NCBI GenBank assembly: GCA_964555935.1
Contig: CAZKUN010000123.1
Location: 1-25,854, forward strand
DNA length: 25,854 bases
Direction of reading: 5' to 3'
Source: CAZKUN01 sp964555935
GTDB lineage: Bacteria > Armatimonadota > Zipacnadia > Zipacnadales > VGFC01
Every line of letters begins with the position of its first letter. Position 1 is the stretch's first letter. Made by a program: the position numbers and the translations under genes. The notes beneath the pieces were generated by a model. The model searched no databases and was not told the DNA's origin. It was given only the letters and a program-made list of their open reading frames with translations. Shown piece after piece: positions 5,860-15,058 of the stretch.

Positions 5860-7782
5860 TCAGTAGAGTACCAGCAGGTTTCCGGTCGCGCCCATCAATC
5901 CATCCACGATGAGCCAGCCGGCGCAGCCTATTGCCTGGCCGAGGATTAGGCCCAAGAGCACGGGCGTTGCGCGCTGGTAGAGACGGTAGCCACCGTAGCG
6001 CATGGTCAGGACCTTTAGCACCCAGCCGATGAGGATTGACACCCACAGATCCTGCACGGGTTGGGTCGCGGCAACCGCGAACCCCAGCGGGTGCAGAGGC
6101 CACCATAGCAGCGTGCGGTGGAGGAAGCTCAAGCCCCCCATGATCGCTGCCCCGGCGCCCAGGCATGCCATGCGGCCGAGGCCTGATTCGGGCGGCGAAT
6201 CGAGCGTCCCGGCCGCGTAGCGAAATGCCGCCATGGGGCTGCCGGTGAACAGCCAGGCGCTGAGCGTTGTCCCGCCCTTCGCGTAGGCCAAGTGGATGAC
6301 CAGCCACGTCGCGCCGACGGCGGCGATGCCCATCGCCAACAATGTCATGGGCAGCAACCCGCGACGCCTGGGCTTGTCCTCGCCCCAGAGCTTCAGCCCG
6401 TGGGCGAAGAACGTCATCATGATGACGCGGATGTCAGCGGTCCAACTGAAGGCGTAGGCCAGACTCGCCATTCCGCGCGGCCCGATCGACCGGACGCCGG
6501 CGATGTTGACGGCCATCGATTGCGGGATCATCGCGGCCCGCGTAACGGGCACTCCGCCCTGGACCGTCGCCCGCGTGAGCGCGATGAAATTGACGAACGC
6601 CGTGGCCAGGAACACGGCCGTCGCCAGCGGCGGCAGTCCGCTCGCGACTAGCCACGCAGCCATCACGGCCAGCCCGGACGCGGTCAGCAGCACGGCCGTC
6701 CGAGGGTGCGTGGGCTCGGACTCGGCGCCAGGCAACTCGGCCGTTCCAATCGCGGCCCGCCACATTTGGCGGAGGTGATGCCGGGCGGAGTAGATGCTCG
6801 CGCCCACTAGCATGACCATCGCGCCCATGGTCTGGTAACTCACCGCCGGCGAGCCCGCGCTGTAGATCTCCTTCGCGCCGAGGCTTATGCCCCAGAGCCT
6901 CATGATCGGCGTCTGCACGGCGGCGATGACCGCGAAGAGACAGAGCGAAAATCCGAGGTCGGGGCTCACCACATAGGCGAACCCGATCACGGCGAAGTTG
7001 ATCCAAAGCGGCAGGAAGATCTTCTCGTCATAGAGGGTGATGCCGAGGGTCTCGCGTAGCTTGATCACGGGGATCGATGGGATGTGGAAGTGGAGTCCGT
7101 TCACCACCAATGGCACCAGCGCCAGCCCGACGCCGATCCATAGCGTCGGGCGTCTGAGGAGTTCGGGCCAGCGTCCGCCGTCGCCCACATCGACCATCTC
7201 AAGCGGCAGTCGCATCAGCGGATAGATCAATCGCTCCTGGTCGGCCCAAGGCCGGCGGAGCAATAGCATGATCCCCATCGTCGCCGCGTAGAAGGCCGCG
7301 ATCAGCACCGCCCACCCCGCCAACGGCGCGGCCCAATCGCCCCACGGCACGCGCGCGCCGGGATCGAGGCCCTCGTAGAACTGGCGGCACGTGTCGAGGT
7401 CGCTCGGCGCGATCCACTCAGGCACGTGGCGGGCGAGCGTGTCCTCCCAGCGGTTCTCAGGCGTCGCGTAGTAGCGACATCCGGCCATGATCGGCAGGAG
7501 CTGGCCGACCATCCCCCACGTCGGCACGGCAGCGGCGACGATTACCAGGTGCATCACAAGCAGCAGATCGCCGCGGTTGAGAGGGAGTCGCTTGTGGATG
7601 AGCTTGAGGAGAGGATTCGCGGCCACCAGGAAGAGAGCGATGACCACCACGCCAAAGGGCAGGCTCGTGTTCGCGGGCCGACTGCCCCGGATTACCAGAT
7701 TCGCGTAGGGGAAGGACACCGCGACGAATGCCGCGGCGAGCGCGCCAACGACCACGGGCTTGCGCACAAACGCGCGCTCCAT
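5860..7782 (-). CDS. Polytopic membrane protein, DUF6785/OPT-like
   Basis: The 640-residue product is very hydrophobic, with roughly a dozen predicted transmembrane helices, and begins MERAFVRKPVVVGALAAAF. A large extracytoplasmic segment rich in aromatic and charged residues lies between early helices (about 95-155, RYYATPENRWEDTLARHVPEW). Length, helix pattern and motifs such as NRGDLLLVMHLV and FVNFIALTRATVQGGVPVTR match my memory of DUF6785/DUF6784 proteins, often compared with oligopeptide transporters. I have not been able to check this. The start is supported by AGGAG five bases before ATG 7782. Placed between a secreted propeller and a secreted hydrolase, it is the obvious candidate for importing or flipping the product, but no substrate can be named. 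Confidence 0.65.
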   Translation of the reverse strand: MERAFVRKPVVVGALAAAFVAVSFPYANLVIRGSRPANTSLPFGVVVIALFLVAANPLLKLIHKRLPLNRGDLLLVMHLVIVAAAVPTWGMVGQLLPIMAGCRYYATPENRWEDTLARHVPEWIAPSDLDTCRQFYEGLDPGARVPWGDWAAPLAGWAVLIAAFYAATMGIMLLLRRPWADQERLIYPLMRLPLEMVDVGDGGRWPELLRRPTLWIGVGLALVPLVVNGLHFHIPSIPVIKLRETLGITLYDEKIFLPLWINFAVIGFAYVVSPDLGFSLCLFAVIAAVQTPIMRLWGISLGAKEIYSAGSPAVSYQTMGAMVMLVGASIYSARHHLRQMWRAAIGTAELPGAESEPTHPRTAVLLTASGLAVMAAWLVASGLPPLATAVFLATAFVNFIALTRATVQGGVPVTRAAMIPQSMAVNIAGVRSIGPRGMASLAYAFSWTADIRVIMMTFFAHGLKLWGEDKPRRRGLLPMTLLAMGIAAVGATWLVIHLAYAKGGTTLSAWLFTGSPMAAFRYAAGTLDSPPESGLGRMACLGAGAAIMGGLSFLHRTLLWWPLHPLGFAVAATQPVQDLWVSILIGWVLKVLTMRYGGYRLYQRATPVLLGLILGQAIGCAGWLIVDGLMGATGNLLVLY

Positions 7783-7852
7783 TGCATCTCCTGGACCCTC
7801 GCAAATGCCGACACGCGTAAGCCCGCGTTCTCAGTCTTCCTCCGCCGACGGA

Positions 7853-9772
7853 CTACTTGCCCGGGATCTCGTAGCTGTAGACGTGCGATCCGCTGCCGAA
7901 GTATATGCGGCCCTCAAGATAGGCGCCGCCGGGTCCAATCGAGACGGGAGACTCGGCGAGCATGGTGATCTCAAAGGTATCCGGATCGACCGTCGCAATT
8001 CCCTTGCGGAAGAGGATGTAGATGGTGTCATTCGGGCCGGTTACGAAGATGCGCGACTGCTGCCCGGAGGTCGTCGAGCCGAACTCCTCAGAGATATCCG
8101 CGTCGTAGACGACCTCACGCGTCTCGGCATTGAACGCGAAGAAGCGCTTGTGATCGGCGATCCCGAGCACGAGCCCGTTCGGGGCGACGATCATGTCGGC
8201 GTACCCAGAGATGCCCTCAAAGACAACCTCATGCCAGTCAATGGCCTTGGTGGCCATGTCCATGATGTAGAGTTCGGCGACGGTTGCTTTCTGCTCGCCG
8301 CCGGTTCCGGCGGCGATGGTCGATCCGCCGAGGAGCTTGCCATCGGGCAGCGCGACAAGGCTAGCGGTCGAGTGCTCGGGGAGGATCTCCGTATGTTCGA
8401 TGACGATGGCTTCCTTGGCAAGGCGATCCCAGAACATCAGTCCGCCGCCGGTATACCCGTAGCCCGGCGTCCCCGCCATGACGATGGTCTTGCCGTCGGG
8501 GTGGGCCAGCAGATCGTGCGGGCGGTTGATGGTGGGCGGACACTCAGCCAAGAACAGCGGGTTGCAGCCAGCCTTGTCCTTCACCGTCGGCACCCACTCG
8601 CTCGTGGGATCGTACTCGAGCAGAATGCCGTGGCCGTAGCCGCCTACGAAGAAGCGGTCGCCCTGCGTGACGACCGTGTTCCACTGGCTGTAACCGGCGC
8701 GGTTGGTGAGTTCGTCGGTCTCGGGATCGTAGATGAAACAGCGCATCGGGAATGCCGTGCCGCCGATGATGGTGCCGCTTGGGCCGGCGGCCATGCCCAT
8801 CATGTGGGCACCCTCGCTGGTGTAGTCGAAGGAGTTCTGGGTGATCTCGCCTGTGGCGGGATCCTCGATGGCAATGATGGCCTCCACGGTGTCGCACCGC
8901 TTGAGGATCTTGCCGTCGGGGAACCTGGTGTGGAAGAGGCTCTGGCTACTCGCGATGATGGGCGTCTTGTCGATGGTGGGGGGTTCGTCGAGTTTGGTGG
9001 CGACGCCGCCGTAGAACTCGTACCACGGGAGATCAGCGCTGCTGCGCGTCTGGCCATAGACCTTGCCGTTGTTGTCGGCATAGACGGGCCCAGTGCCCTT
9101 GCCTCGCTCGGATTCAGGGACCATCGGCTTGGCTTCGCCCGTCTCGGCGTTGAGCCCGATGACGTGAGCGTTGGTGCTGCCTATCCCGAAGTAGACCCAC
9201 CCAGCGTCATCCGCGGCGACGGCACGCGGGTACTGGCGCCAGTTCTCCTCGTGGACGTGACCGTAGTCGCGGAAGTCGCCGGTCTCGGGGTTGTACGAGG
9301 CGACGCCGCTGTTGGGGTATGTGGCCGACCAGATGACCCCATTGGGTCCCTCGGTCATGCTCATCGCCATCTGGGGCACGGTCTCGCTGAAGAAGGTGAA
9401 CTCGCGCTTGACGGGATCGAACTCGCAGAAGTGGTTGCCGAAATGGCTGTAGAACCTGTTCTTCGTCGACAGGACCGAGGCGAAGGGGCAGTCGCCGGTT
9501 TTCCAGGGCATGGGGAACTGCTCGGCCTCGCCGGTTTCGGCGTCGACCATGAGCAGCGCGTAGCAACCGGTGTGATCGTAGAGCCAGATCAGCGCGACGT
9601 TTCGCCCATCGCCATCGACCGTCGCGACGATGCCGCGATGGTTGCTGACGGGCGTGGCCACGCCGTGGTGGAAGAAGCCTTCACCCATGTCCTCTGATTC
9701 AGCGACGGCGGCCTGCGCGAAGAATGCGAACACCAGCAGCGCGACGAGTGTCAGCGTGATGACTTGTCCCAT
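7853..9772 (-). CDS. Secreted beta-propeller protein, unknown ligand
   Basis: The 639-residue protein starts at ATG 9772 with a Sec signal peptide (hydrophobic core LTLVALLVFAFFAQAAVA, cleavage near residue 24). The longer upstream frame lacks the signal and crosses the divergent intergenic region, so it was rejected. The mature part is a series of blade-like repeats with the phrases YNPETGDFRDYG, LNAETGEAK, YDPETDELTN, FNAETREVVYD and VDPDTFEIT. This is the (D/N)x(E/D)T(G/D)xh signature of quinoprotein/SMP-30/NHL-type propellers, probably two sets of blades. No catalytic motif is obvious, so a binding or scaffold role or a lyase role are both possible. It is the first gene of the minus-strand operon and is transcribed away from the GxGYxYP gene. 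Confidence 0.8.
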   Translation of the reverse strand: MGQVITLTLVALLVFAFFAQAAVAESEDMGEGFFHHGVATPVSNHRGIVATVDGDGRNVALIWLYDHTGCYALLMVDAETGEAEQFPMPWKTGDCPFASVLSTKNRFYSHFGNHFCEFDPVKREFTFFSETVPQMAMSMTEGPNGVIWSATYPNSGVASYNPETGDFRDYGHVHEENWRQYPRAVAADDAGWVYFGIGSTNAHVIGLNAETGEAKPMVPESERGKGTGPVYADNNGKVYGQTRSSADLPWYEFYGGVATKLDEPPTIDKTPIIASSQSLFHTRFPDGKILKRCDTVEAIIAIEDPATGEITQNSFDYTSEGAHMMGMAAGPSGTIIGGTAFPMRCFIYDPETDELTNRAGYSQWNTVVTQGDRFFVGGYGHGILLEYDPTSEWVPTVKDKAGCNPLFLAECPPTINRPHDLLAHPDGKTIVMAGTPGYGYTGGGLMFWDRLAKEAIVIEHTEILPEHSTASLVALPDGKLLGGSTIAAGTGGEQKATVAELYIMDMATKAIDWHEVVFEGISGYADMIVAPNGLVLGIADHKRFFAFNAETREVVYDADISEEFGSTTSGQQSRIFVTGPNDTIYILFRKGIATVDPDTFEITMLAESPVSIGPGGAYLEGRIYFGSGSHVYSYEIPGK

Positions 9773-9834
9773 TGGGGAACCCCTTTCGGTTGCGTGCCGA
9801 GGATGAGGGTTAGTGCTCGGCGAAAGACGACAAT

Positions 9835-9851
9835 GCGAGCTGGAAGCTCGC
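9835..9851. repeat. Intergenic variable-arm hairpin repeat, copy 3, in the divergent promoter region
   Basis: GCGAGCT and AGCTCGC form a perfect 7-bp stem around the same GGA loop as other copies. The CTACG tail is missing (GGTCC follows). It is near the middle of the 140-bp region (9773-9912) between two divergent genes. No convincing -35/-10 pair is visible in that region on either strand. Confidence 0.5.
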
Positions 9852-9912
9852 GGTCCAAGACAGCAAACGGAGTGGACGGAGTTTCGCCGCGCGGGCGGAT
9901 TATCCTGTACCC

Positions 9913-12258
9913 ATGGGCAAAACGGTAATGCTGCCACTTGTTACGCTGACCTGTTCCGTCGCCGCGGCGGAGCCTATCGTGACCTACGACATGACGCCGC
10001 TGTTCTCGCTGGATCTGAATGACGAGGCCCAGAGGCGGCGGTTCTGGGATGAGACGCATCTGGTGACCAGCCTGCAGGGACTGGTCAATCGCGACGAGGC
10101 GCGGCTGTACGTTCGGTACAACGCCGACGCGGACGACTTCTGGTGGGAGCGGATGACGGAGGAGGGCGGGTGGCTGGACGGGCGCGAGGTGGAGCAGATT
10201 GAGAGCCTCGAGGCGCTGCTGGAGAGGTTCAGCGACTGCTACGAGGGAGCGGTAGTCTGGGACGAGCGCGTCCCCGCGACGAGCAATCTGGCGTCGACGA
10301 TTGCGGGAGTGGAGGGACTGCTGTGCGTGAGGCAGGATGATGATCCGGGGTCGGTCTGTCAGGAGCTGGGTCTCCCGGAGAAGGCGCGACTGATCGGCGA
10401 GGATGGGGCGCCGATGTTCACCGGCGAAGGCACGATTGCCGGCACCGATCTCGCGTCGACCGGCAGCGCAAAGTGCGACGCGTACCGGTGGCTGATCGAG
10501 AAGTATGTGAGGACAGGCAAGGCCAACCCTAAGAAGATGGGTTACTATCTGGACGGGTTCTGGCTGAAATGCTGGATGGCCGGAGCGCCGCAGAACTGCA
10601 CGGTCACGAATCAGGACTATGTCATCGCGCACGGCGGTATTCTCTTCGACCTGAACGTATGGGATGACGAGGCGACGGTGGACGATCCGGACCAGCCGCC
10701 CGGCACGGACGCAGACACGCTGCGGGAGCTGCTTCGCGCGGCGTGGGATCAGTTCGGCGGCGACGGGTGCATCCACGTGGCGGGGTTTACGCCATGGGCC
10801 TACAAATACACGGACTTCGCCAACGCCAACTGGAGCGCGGGCGGGAAGTATGGCGGCGTACCGACGGAGTGGAAGTACGCGGAGATCCTCTCGTGCTTCA
10901 ACGCTTACATGGACGCGGATGCGCTGGGGTATTCGGCGATGGCAAACGCGAGTTTCTATCAGCACTACCCGGTCCCGAAACGGGTGAAGCAGAACCCGAA
11001 GCCGACAGTGAAGTCGCTGAAAGCGCGGGGCATCCTGGACGAATCGGGGCGGATCGTCCCCAGGCATTATTACGCGCACTATGTAGGTGACTACGATGCG
11101 GCGGCGTGGCTGTATCAGCGCATGCCGCACATCTGGACGGACGAGAAGCGGGGCGAGGTGCCGCTCTCGTGGGCGTTCAACCCGAACCTGTCGGAGCGAT
11201 TCCCGCTGGGGATGATGTGGACTCGCGACACGCGGACGGAGAACGATTTCTTCGTGGCGGGCGACTCGGGCGCGGGGTACCTCAACCCAGGATTTCTCAG
11301 CGAACCGAGACCGCACTCGGGACTGCCCTCGGGGCTGGACGCGTGGGAGAAGCACTGCAAGGCCATGTTCGACAAATGGGACATCAGCCTGACGGGTTTC
11401 GTGATTGACGGCTTCGCGCGAGGGCTGACGGAGGAGGGTCTGGAGGCGTATTCGCGGTTCTCGCGCGATGGAATCGTGCCGCAGAAGATCGACCCGCAGG
11501 GACTGGTCGGGAAGATGCCGTTCATCCGGATGGGTGGCGATCTCCCCCACGACCCGGCCCAGGCCGCGCAAGTCATCGGCACGCGGTTTGGCAGGGACGA
11601 GACGGGGTTCGCGGTGTATCGATCGATCCTGAAACAGCCGTCATGGTACGTCGCCGTCGAAGAAGCTGTGCAGGCATTGCCAGGGGATGACGAGATCATG
11701 GTGGTGGATCTGTACACGCTGCTGTGGCTGGTGCGGGAGTTTGAGGCCCACCCGAAGCGATACGCGCCGCCACCGTCGCCGCACGCGAATGCCAAACAGA
11801 TTCAAGCGACGCCGAGCGAGGAACAGGGACTGGCGCCGGTTGGGTCGGGTGATGGGCAGTTTGAGTTGGTGGAGGCGGAGGGCGAAACGTGTTGGCTGCT
11901 GCCGGGACGGCGGCCGATGGGCTACTTGTACTTCGATGTGGATGATCAGTTCCTGGCGACCTCGGGCGGGACGGATGTGGTGCTGGAAGTTGAGCTGAGG
12001 GGGAAAGGCGCGGCGGCGCTTGTGGAGTACGACTCGGCGGATCTGGCGGCGCCGCACTCGGGCGCGTACACGCTAACGGAGGCGACTGAAGTGGAGGAGT
12101 TGGAGGGTGGATGGAGCCGGGTGACGTACCCGCTGAATGGCGCGCGGTTCAGAGGGTCTCAGAACTCGGAGGCGGATTTCAGGATCGTTGGGAAGGCGCA
12201 GGATGTGGTGGTGAGGCGGGTGATGGTGAGACGGACGGCGACGGACAAGGAGAACTGA
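9913..12258 (+). CDS. GxGYxYP-family putative glycoside hydrolase, exported
   Basis: The 781-residue protein has a short signal peptide (MGKTVMLPLVTLTCSVAAAEP). An N-terminal region contains LQGLVNRDEARLYV (54-67), typical of the GxGYxYP N-terminal domain, and the family motif follows as GAGYLNPG at 453-460 (G-x-G-Y-x-x-P). A C-terminal beta-sandwich-like part from about 640 may be a carbohydrate-binding module. The family is predicted to act on polysaccharides, but I know of no characterised specificity. No Shine-Dalgarno is visible; a TANNNT box (TATCCT, 9901-9906) six bases before ATG would fit a leaderless transcript. It heads the plus-strand series and is followed after two bases by the iron-sulfur protein gene. 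Confidence 0.85.
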   Translation: MGKTVMLPLVTLTCSVAAAEPIVTYDMTPLFSLDLNDEAQRRRFWDETHLVTSLQGLVNRDEARLYVRYNADADDFWWERMTEEGGWLDGREVEQIESLEALLERFSDCYEGAVVWDERVPATSNLASTIAGVEGLLCVRQDDDPGSVCQELGLPEKARLIGEDGAPMFTGEGTIAGTDLASTGSAKCDAYRWLIEKYVRTGKANPKKMGYYLDGFWLKCWMAGAPQNCTVTNQDYVIAHGGILFDLNVWDDEATVDDPDQPPGTDADTLRELLRAAWDQFGGDGCIHVAGFTPWAYKYTDFANANWSAGGKYGGVPTEWKYAEILSCFNAYMDADALGYSAMANASFYQHYPVPKRVKQNPKPTVKSLKARGILDESGRIVPRHYYAHYVGDYDAAAWLYQRMPHIWTDEKRGEVPLSWAFNPNLSERFPLGMMWTRDTRTENDFFVAGDSGAGYLNPGFLSEPRPHSGLPSGLDAWEKHCKAMFDKWDISLTGFVIDGFARGLTEEGLEAYSRFSRDGIVPQKIDPQGLVGKMPFIRMGGDLPHDPAQAAQVIGTRFGRDETGFAVYRSILKQPSWYVAVEEAVQALPGDDEIMVVDLYTLLWLVREFEAHPKRYAPPPSPHANAKQIQATPSEEQGLAPVGSGDGQFELVEAEGETCWLLPGRRPMGYLYFDVDDQFLATSGGTDVVLEVELRGKGAAALVEYDSADLAAPHSGAYTLTEATEVEELEGGWSRVTYPLNGARFRGSQNSEADFRIVGKAQDVVVRRVMVRRTATDKEN

Positions 12259-12260
12259 CG

Positions 12261-13451
12261 ATGGCTATTGCTCTGGAACGAGGTGCGTTGCAGGCCAAGT
12301 TGACGGAGAAGATGGTGGAAGTGATCGGCGAGCCGGGGTTTGACTGGGGCACGGCGTTTCGGAGCTTCATGGCTGATGATGACGGCAGTCCGTTGGTGCG
12401 AGTGGGAGTGGCGAACTGCGCGCCGGATATGGATATCTGGGAGGGCCTGCGCAGCCCCGCGCAGGCGGGGATGTACCCCATTGAGTTGAAAGACGTGTGG
12501 ATGCACTACGCGGCATCGAACGTGAAGAGCACGCGCTTCGACGGCTCGCCGAACCCGCTGGCGATGCCCGAGCCGTGGGAAGACGCGGCGCAGAGGCTCA
12601 AGCGCGCGGTGATCATCAGCGCGATGATGCCGATCAGTGACGAAGTCTACGAATCGTACGCCGAGAAGATCGAGCGCGGCGACATCGACCCGTTCGACTA
12701 CTATTGCCACGCGCGAGCCGAGGTGGGATCGCTGATCAACAAGGCGGTTGCCAAGCTCGCGATGAGCCTGATGACGGATGGACGCGCCGTGGTGCCGATG
12801 ACCGCGAAAGGCGCCGGGACCGTCATCACTCGGACGCGGAGCGAGTACCTCAAGGGCAAGTACCACGGTCCGTGCAACGATCAGTACCCGCAGAACAGCA
12901 TCGCCGTGATGTCAGGGCTGATGCACTTCGGGATCAGCCGGCTCCCGTTCCGAGACGAGGTCGCGGCGGATGGATCGGTGAGGCGCTTGCAGGGCCAGTA
13001 CGCGAGCATTATTGTCTTCGACGAGACGGCGCCGGTGGAGGACGCAGCGGGCGGCGTCATGTTGCTAGACAGTGAGCGATTGAGCTGGCTGAGACGGGTG
13101 AACGACTTCAGCGACGTCGACGCGGACGTGGCGGCGGAGAGGTATTGCACCTACAATGCAGTGGGTGCGGACGGCGAGACGGTCTGTGGCAAGTGCATCG
13201 AGGCCTGCACGTCCGGCGCGCTCGCGAACTCATCGCCCCGGCCGGACGGCGCGTTCAGCGAATCGGTCGCGAAGCAGACGCACCGGTTCAGCGGCGGCAC
13301 GGTGAAGTTCGACTACGGGACATGTAATCGAGACCGGAAGCAGATTCTGGAGTTGCATGATGAGTATGTCTGCGCGCGGTGTGAGGCGATCTGCGCGGCG
13401 AGAGGCGTGAGGCGGAGCGTGGATGAGCTGGAAGCTCATTGTGCTACGTGA
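12261..13451 (+). CDS. QueG-like double-[4Fe-4S] protein of unknown function
   Basis: I start this 396-residue protein at ATG 12261, two bases after the previous stop, with AAGGAG upstream. The earlier in-frame start would overlap the preceding gene by 148 bases. The C-terminus has two C-x2-C-x3-C motifs, C309/C312/C316 and C371/C374/C378, plus candidate partner cysteines C296 and C355. This is the two-cluster pattern of epoxyqueuosine reductase and reductive-dehalogenase relatives. The N-terminal ~290 residues resemble that fold too (RAVIISAMMP, HARAEVGSLINKA, YPQNSIAVMSGLMHFGISRL). It is not a standard QueG: the usual CP after the first motif is CT. It has no export signal, so it is probably cytosolic. 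The last nine codons lie within a dispersed hairpin repeat. Substrate and cobalamin dependence are unknown. Confidence 0.75.
   Translation: MAIALERGALQAKLTEKMVEVIGEPGFDWGTAFRSFMADDDGSPLVRVGVANCAPDMDIWEGLRSPAQAGMYPIELKDVWMHYAASNVKSTRFDGSPNPLAMPEPWEDAAQRLKRAVIISAMMPISDEVYESYAEKIERGDIDPFDYYCHARAEVGSLINKAVAKLAMSLMTDGRAVVPMTAKGAGTVITRTRSEYLKGKYHGPCNDQYPQNSIAVMSGLMHFGISRLPFRDEVAADGSVRRLQGQYASIIVFDETAPVEDAAGGVMLLDSERLSWLRRVNDFSDVDADVAAERYCTYNAVGADGETVCGKCIEACTSGALANSSPRPDGAFSESVAKQTHRFSGGTVKFDYGTCNRDRKQILELHDEYVCARCEAICAARGVRRSVDELEAHCAT
13423..13448. repeat. Variable-arm hairpin repeat, copy 4, inside the end of the iron-sulfur gene
   Basis: ATGAGCT and AGCTCAT form a perfect 7-bp stem around GGA, followed by TGTGCTACG. 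It overlaps the coding end (codons DELEAHCAT and then the stop at 13451). Confidence 0.6.
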
Positions 13452-13458
13452 GGACGAT

Positions 13459-13482
13459 GGGCGCGATGAATCGCGCCCCTAC
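13459..13482. repeat. Variable-arm hairpin repeat, copy 5 (TGAA loop)
   Basis: GGGCGCGA and TCGCGCCC form an 8-bp stem around TGAA, followed by CTAC. It sits in the 60-bp gap before the cysteine hydrolase gene, immediately after copy 4. It may act as a terminator or processing site, but no U-tract follows. Confidence 0.6.
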
Positions 13483-13511
13483 AACCCCGTGATGTCCGTT
13501 GAGGTGCAGCT

Positions 13512-14423
13512 ATGGATCGACGCAGGTTCGTGAAGCAGACGGGAGCGATTGCCGGCGCGGCGGCGGTGTCGGGACTGCCGCTGGCGGCGCAGGAAAGGGA
13601 GCGGAAAATGGCTGACGGCGATCGGATCACAGTGACCGCGAACTACTACGAGCAGTTCGATGCCGACTACTCGCTCGACGTGCCGGCCGAGGGCTATGGC
13701 GGATGGCAGAAGGGCGAGATCGACATCTCCGCGTCGCGCACGGCAGTTGCGGTGATGCACGCGTGGGACTGCGGCACGCTTGAGAAGTTCCCTGGCGTCT
13801 GGCGCTCGTGCGCGTACATCCCGAAGTCGATCGAGATCTCCAAGAGAGTCTTTCCGCCCCTGCTGAAGGCCGTGCGAGATTCGCCGCTGGATTTGGTCCA
13901 CGTGGTCGGTGGAGGGGACTACTACTCGGACGTGCCCGGGTACAAGCGGCTGAAGAGGCTGGCCGGCGACCCGCCCGACCCGCCAGAGCGGATAGAGGGA
14001 GACGATGTGCTGAGCGAACTGCATGGCTTCAAGTCGCGGAACGTCTGGCGCGGCGAGCACAACACGAAGGACCGCGCGAGCCTGGCGGAGGAGATGGACT
14101 TCCTGCCCGAGTCGCGGCCGCTCGACGGCGAGCCAGTCGCGGAGAACTCGCACCAGTTGCTGGCGGCGTGCCGGAAGCTAGGCGTCAACCACCTGATCTA
14201 CGCGGGGTTCGCCATCGACGCGTGCCTCCTCACATCGCCCGGCGGGATGGTCGACATGAGCCGGAGCGGCGTGATGTGCTCGGCCATTCGACAGGCGACG
14301 GTTGCGGTTGAGAGCAAAGAGAGCGCGCGGACGGAGTTCGCGAAGGAGATCGCTCTATGGCGCGTGGCGGTGAGCTACGGCTTCGTGTTTGATGTGGATG
14401 ATCTGATCGCGGCCATCGCATGA
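13512..14423 (+). CDS. Tat-exported isochorismatase-fold cysteine hydrolase
   Basis: The 303-residue protein begins with a twin-arginine signal (DRRRFVKQTGAIAGAAAVSG, mature part from about residue 27), so it is exported folded. The rest is isochorismatase-like: a core strand with an aspartate (AVAVMHAWDC, D86) and the nucleophile segment GVNHLIYAGFAIDACLL with C238. The region after the cysteine (GGMVDMSRSGVMCSAIRQATVAVE) matches the family layout of strand, turn and second strand. Relatives hydrolyse amides or vinyl ethers (nicotinamide, N-carbamoyl compounds, ureidoacrylate), and the substrate cannot be read from sequence. A catalytic lysine was not identified with certainty. ATG 13512 has GAGGTG upstream. 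It follows the iron-sulfur gene and overlaps the next gene by four bases (ATGA). Confidence 0.8.
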   Translation: MDRRRFVKQTGAIAGAAAVSGLPLAAQERERKMADGDRITVTANYYEQFDADYSLDVPAEGYGGWQKGEIDISASRTAVAVMHAWDCGTLEKFPGVWRSCAYIPKSIEISKRVFPPLLKAVRDSPLDLVHVVGGGDYYSDVPGYKRLKRLAGDPPDPPERIEGDDVLSELHGFKSRNVWRGEHNTKDRASLAEEMDFLPESRPLDGEPVAENSHQLLAACRKLGVNHLIYAGFAIDACLLTSPGGMVDMSRSGVMCSAIRQATVAVESKESARTEFAKEIALWRVAVSYGFVFDVDDLIAAIA

Positions 14424-15058
14424 CCACGGACGGGCCCTGGCTCACCCCGCCGCCGCGACGCGTTCCGCTGCGAGTGCAGTTCGCGTGCTGCTTCGGCGGG
14501 TGCGGGCCGATGGTCGCCTGGTGCGTGCTGCTGCTTGGGGCCGGGGGGCTCGAGGCGTGCATCGAGGGCGCGTTCGACCCATTCCACCTGTACTCGTTCA
14601 TCGTCATGTTCGTCATGCTGCCGATTGCGGTCATCGGCGCGCTGCTTGTCTTCGCCAGCCTGCGCGATGGCTTGCGCGCGTACAAGATGCTCCGGCGAGG
14701 CCGGCTTGCGACGGGCGAGGTCGTCGAGGCGAAGCAGACCGGCACCCGCTTCTGGCAGCTCAGGCTGGCGTTCACGGATGAGGAGGGCGCGCGGCACGAG
14801 GCCTCGGCATCATTGGTTGGGCACAACGTGGAGGCAGGCGAGACGAGAGAGCTGCTGCATGATCCCGACGAGCCTACCCGCGTGCTCACGGTTGAGGGGT
14901 ACCCCGGCGATCTGGTGCTGGATGGCGAGGGGGGCTTTGAGCGCCCGAGCGTGACGGACTCCTTGCTCCGCCTGGTGTTCCCTGTCGTGACCGGCCTGGC
15001 CGTCGGCCGGCTGATGGCGCGGCTGATCTGTTGGGCGATCGGCGTGCCATTCGAATGA
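14420..15058 (+). CDS. DUF3592-like membrane protein
   Basis: The 212-residue protein starts within the stop of the cysteine hydrolase (ATGA overlap), implying translational coupling. Two transmembrane helices lie at about 20-45 and 57-82. A soluble beta-rich segment at about 95-170 follows (GRLATGEVVEAKQ, FWQLRLAFTDEEGARHEASASL, ELLHDPDEPTRV), then a last hydrophobic helix near 183-207. The segment with V-x(n)-F-x-D-x-x-G and a closing HDPDEP is how DUF3592 proteins look (structure seen; family assignment from memory). No enzymatic residue pattern is visible. It may be a membrane partner of its exported or GTPase neighbours, but this is only position-based. Confidence 0.6.
   Translation: MTTDGPWLTPPPRRVPLRVQFACCFGGCGPMVAWCVLLLGAGGLEACIEGAFDPFHLYSFIVMFVMLPIAVIGALLVFASLRDGLRAYKMLRRGRLATGEVVEAKQTGTRFWQLRLAFTDEEGARHEASASLVGHNVEAGETRELLHDPDEPTRVLTVEGYPGDLVLDGEGGFERPSVTDSLLRLVFPVVTGLAVGRLMARLICWAIGVPFE

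Noticed and set aside
7760..9697. A 645-codon plus-strand frame opposite the beta-propeller gene
   Set aside because: The minus-strand gene has a signal peptide, blade repeats and a ribosome site; the plus frame has none of these.
9751..11571. A 606-codon minus-strand frame opposite the GxGYxYP gene
   Set aside because: No recognisable domain, Arg-rich composition, and the plus strand carries the family motif.
12261..13451. Annotation as true epoxyqueuosine reductase (queG)
   Set aside because: The cluster motifs and surrounding sequence diverge from standard QueG and no queuosine genes are nearby, so the symbol was not applied.
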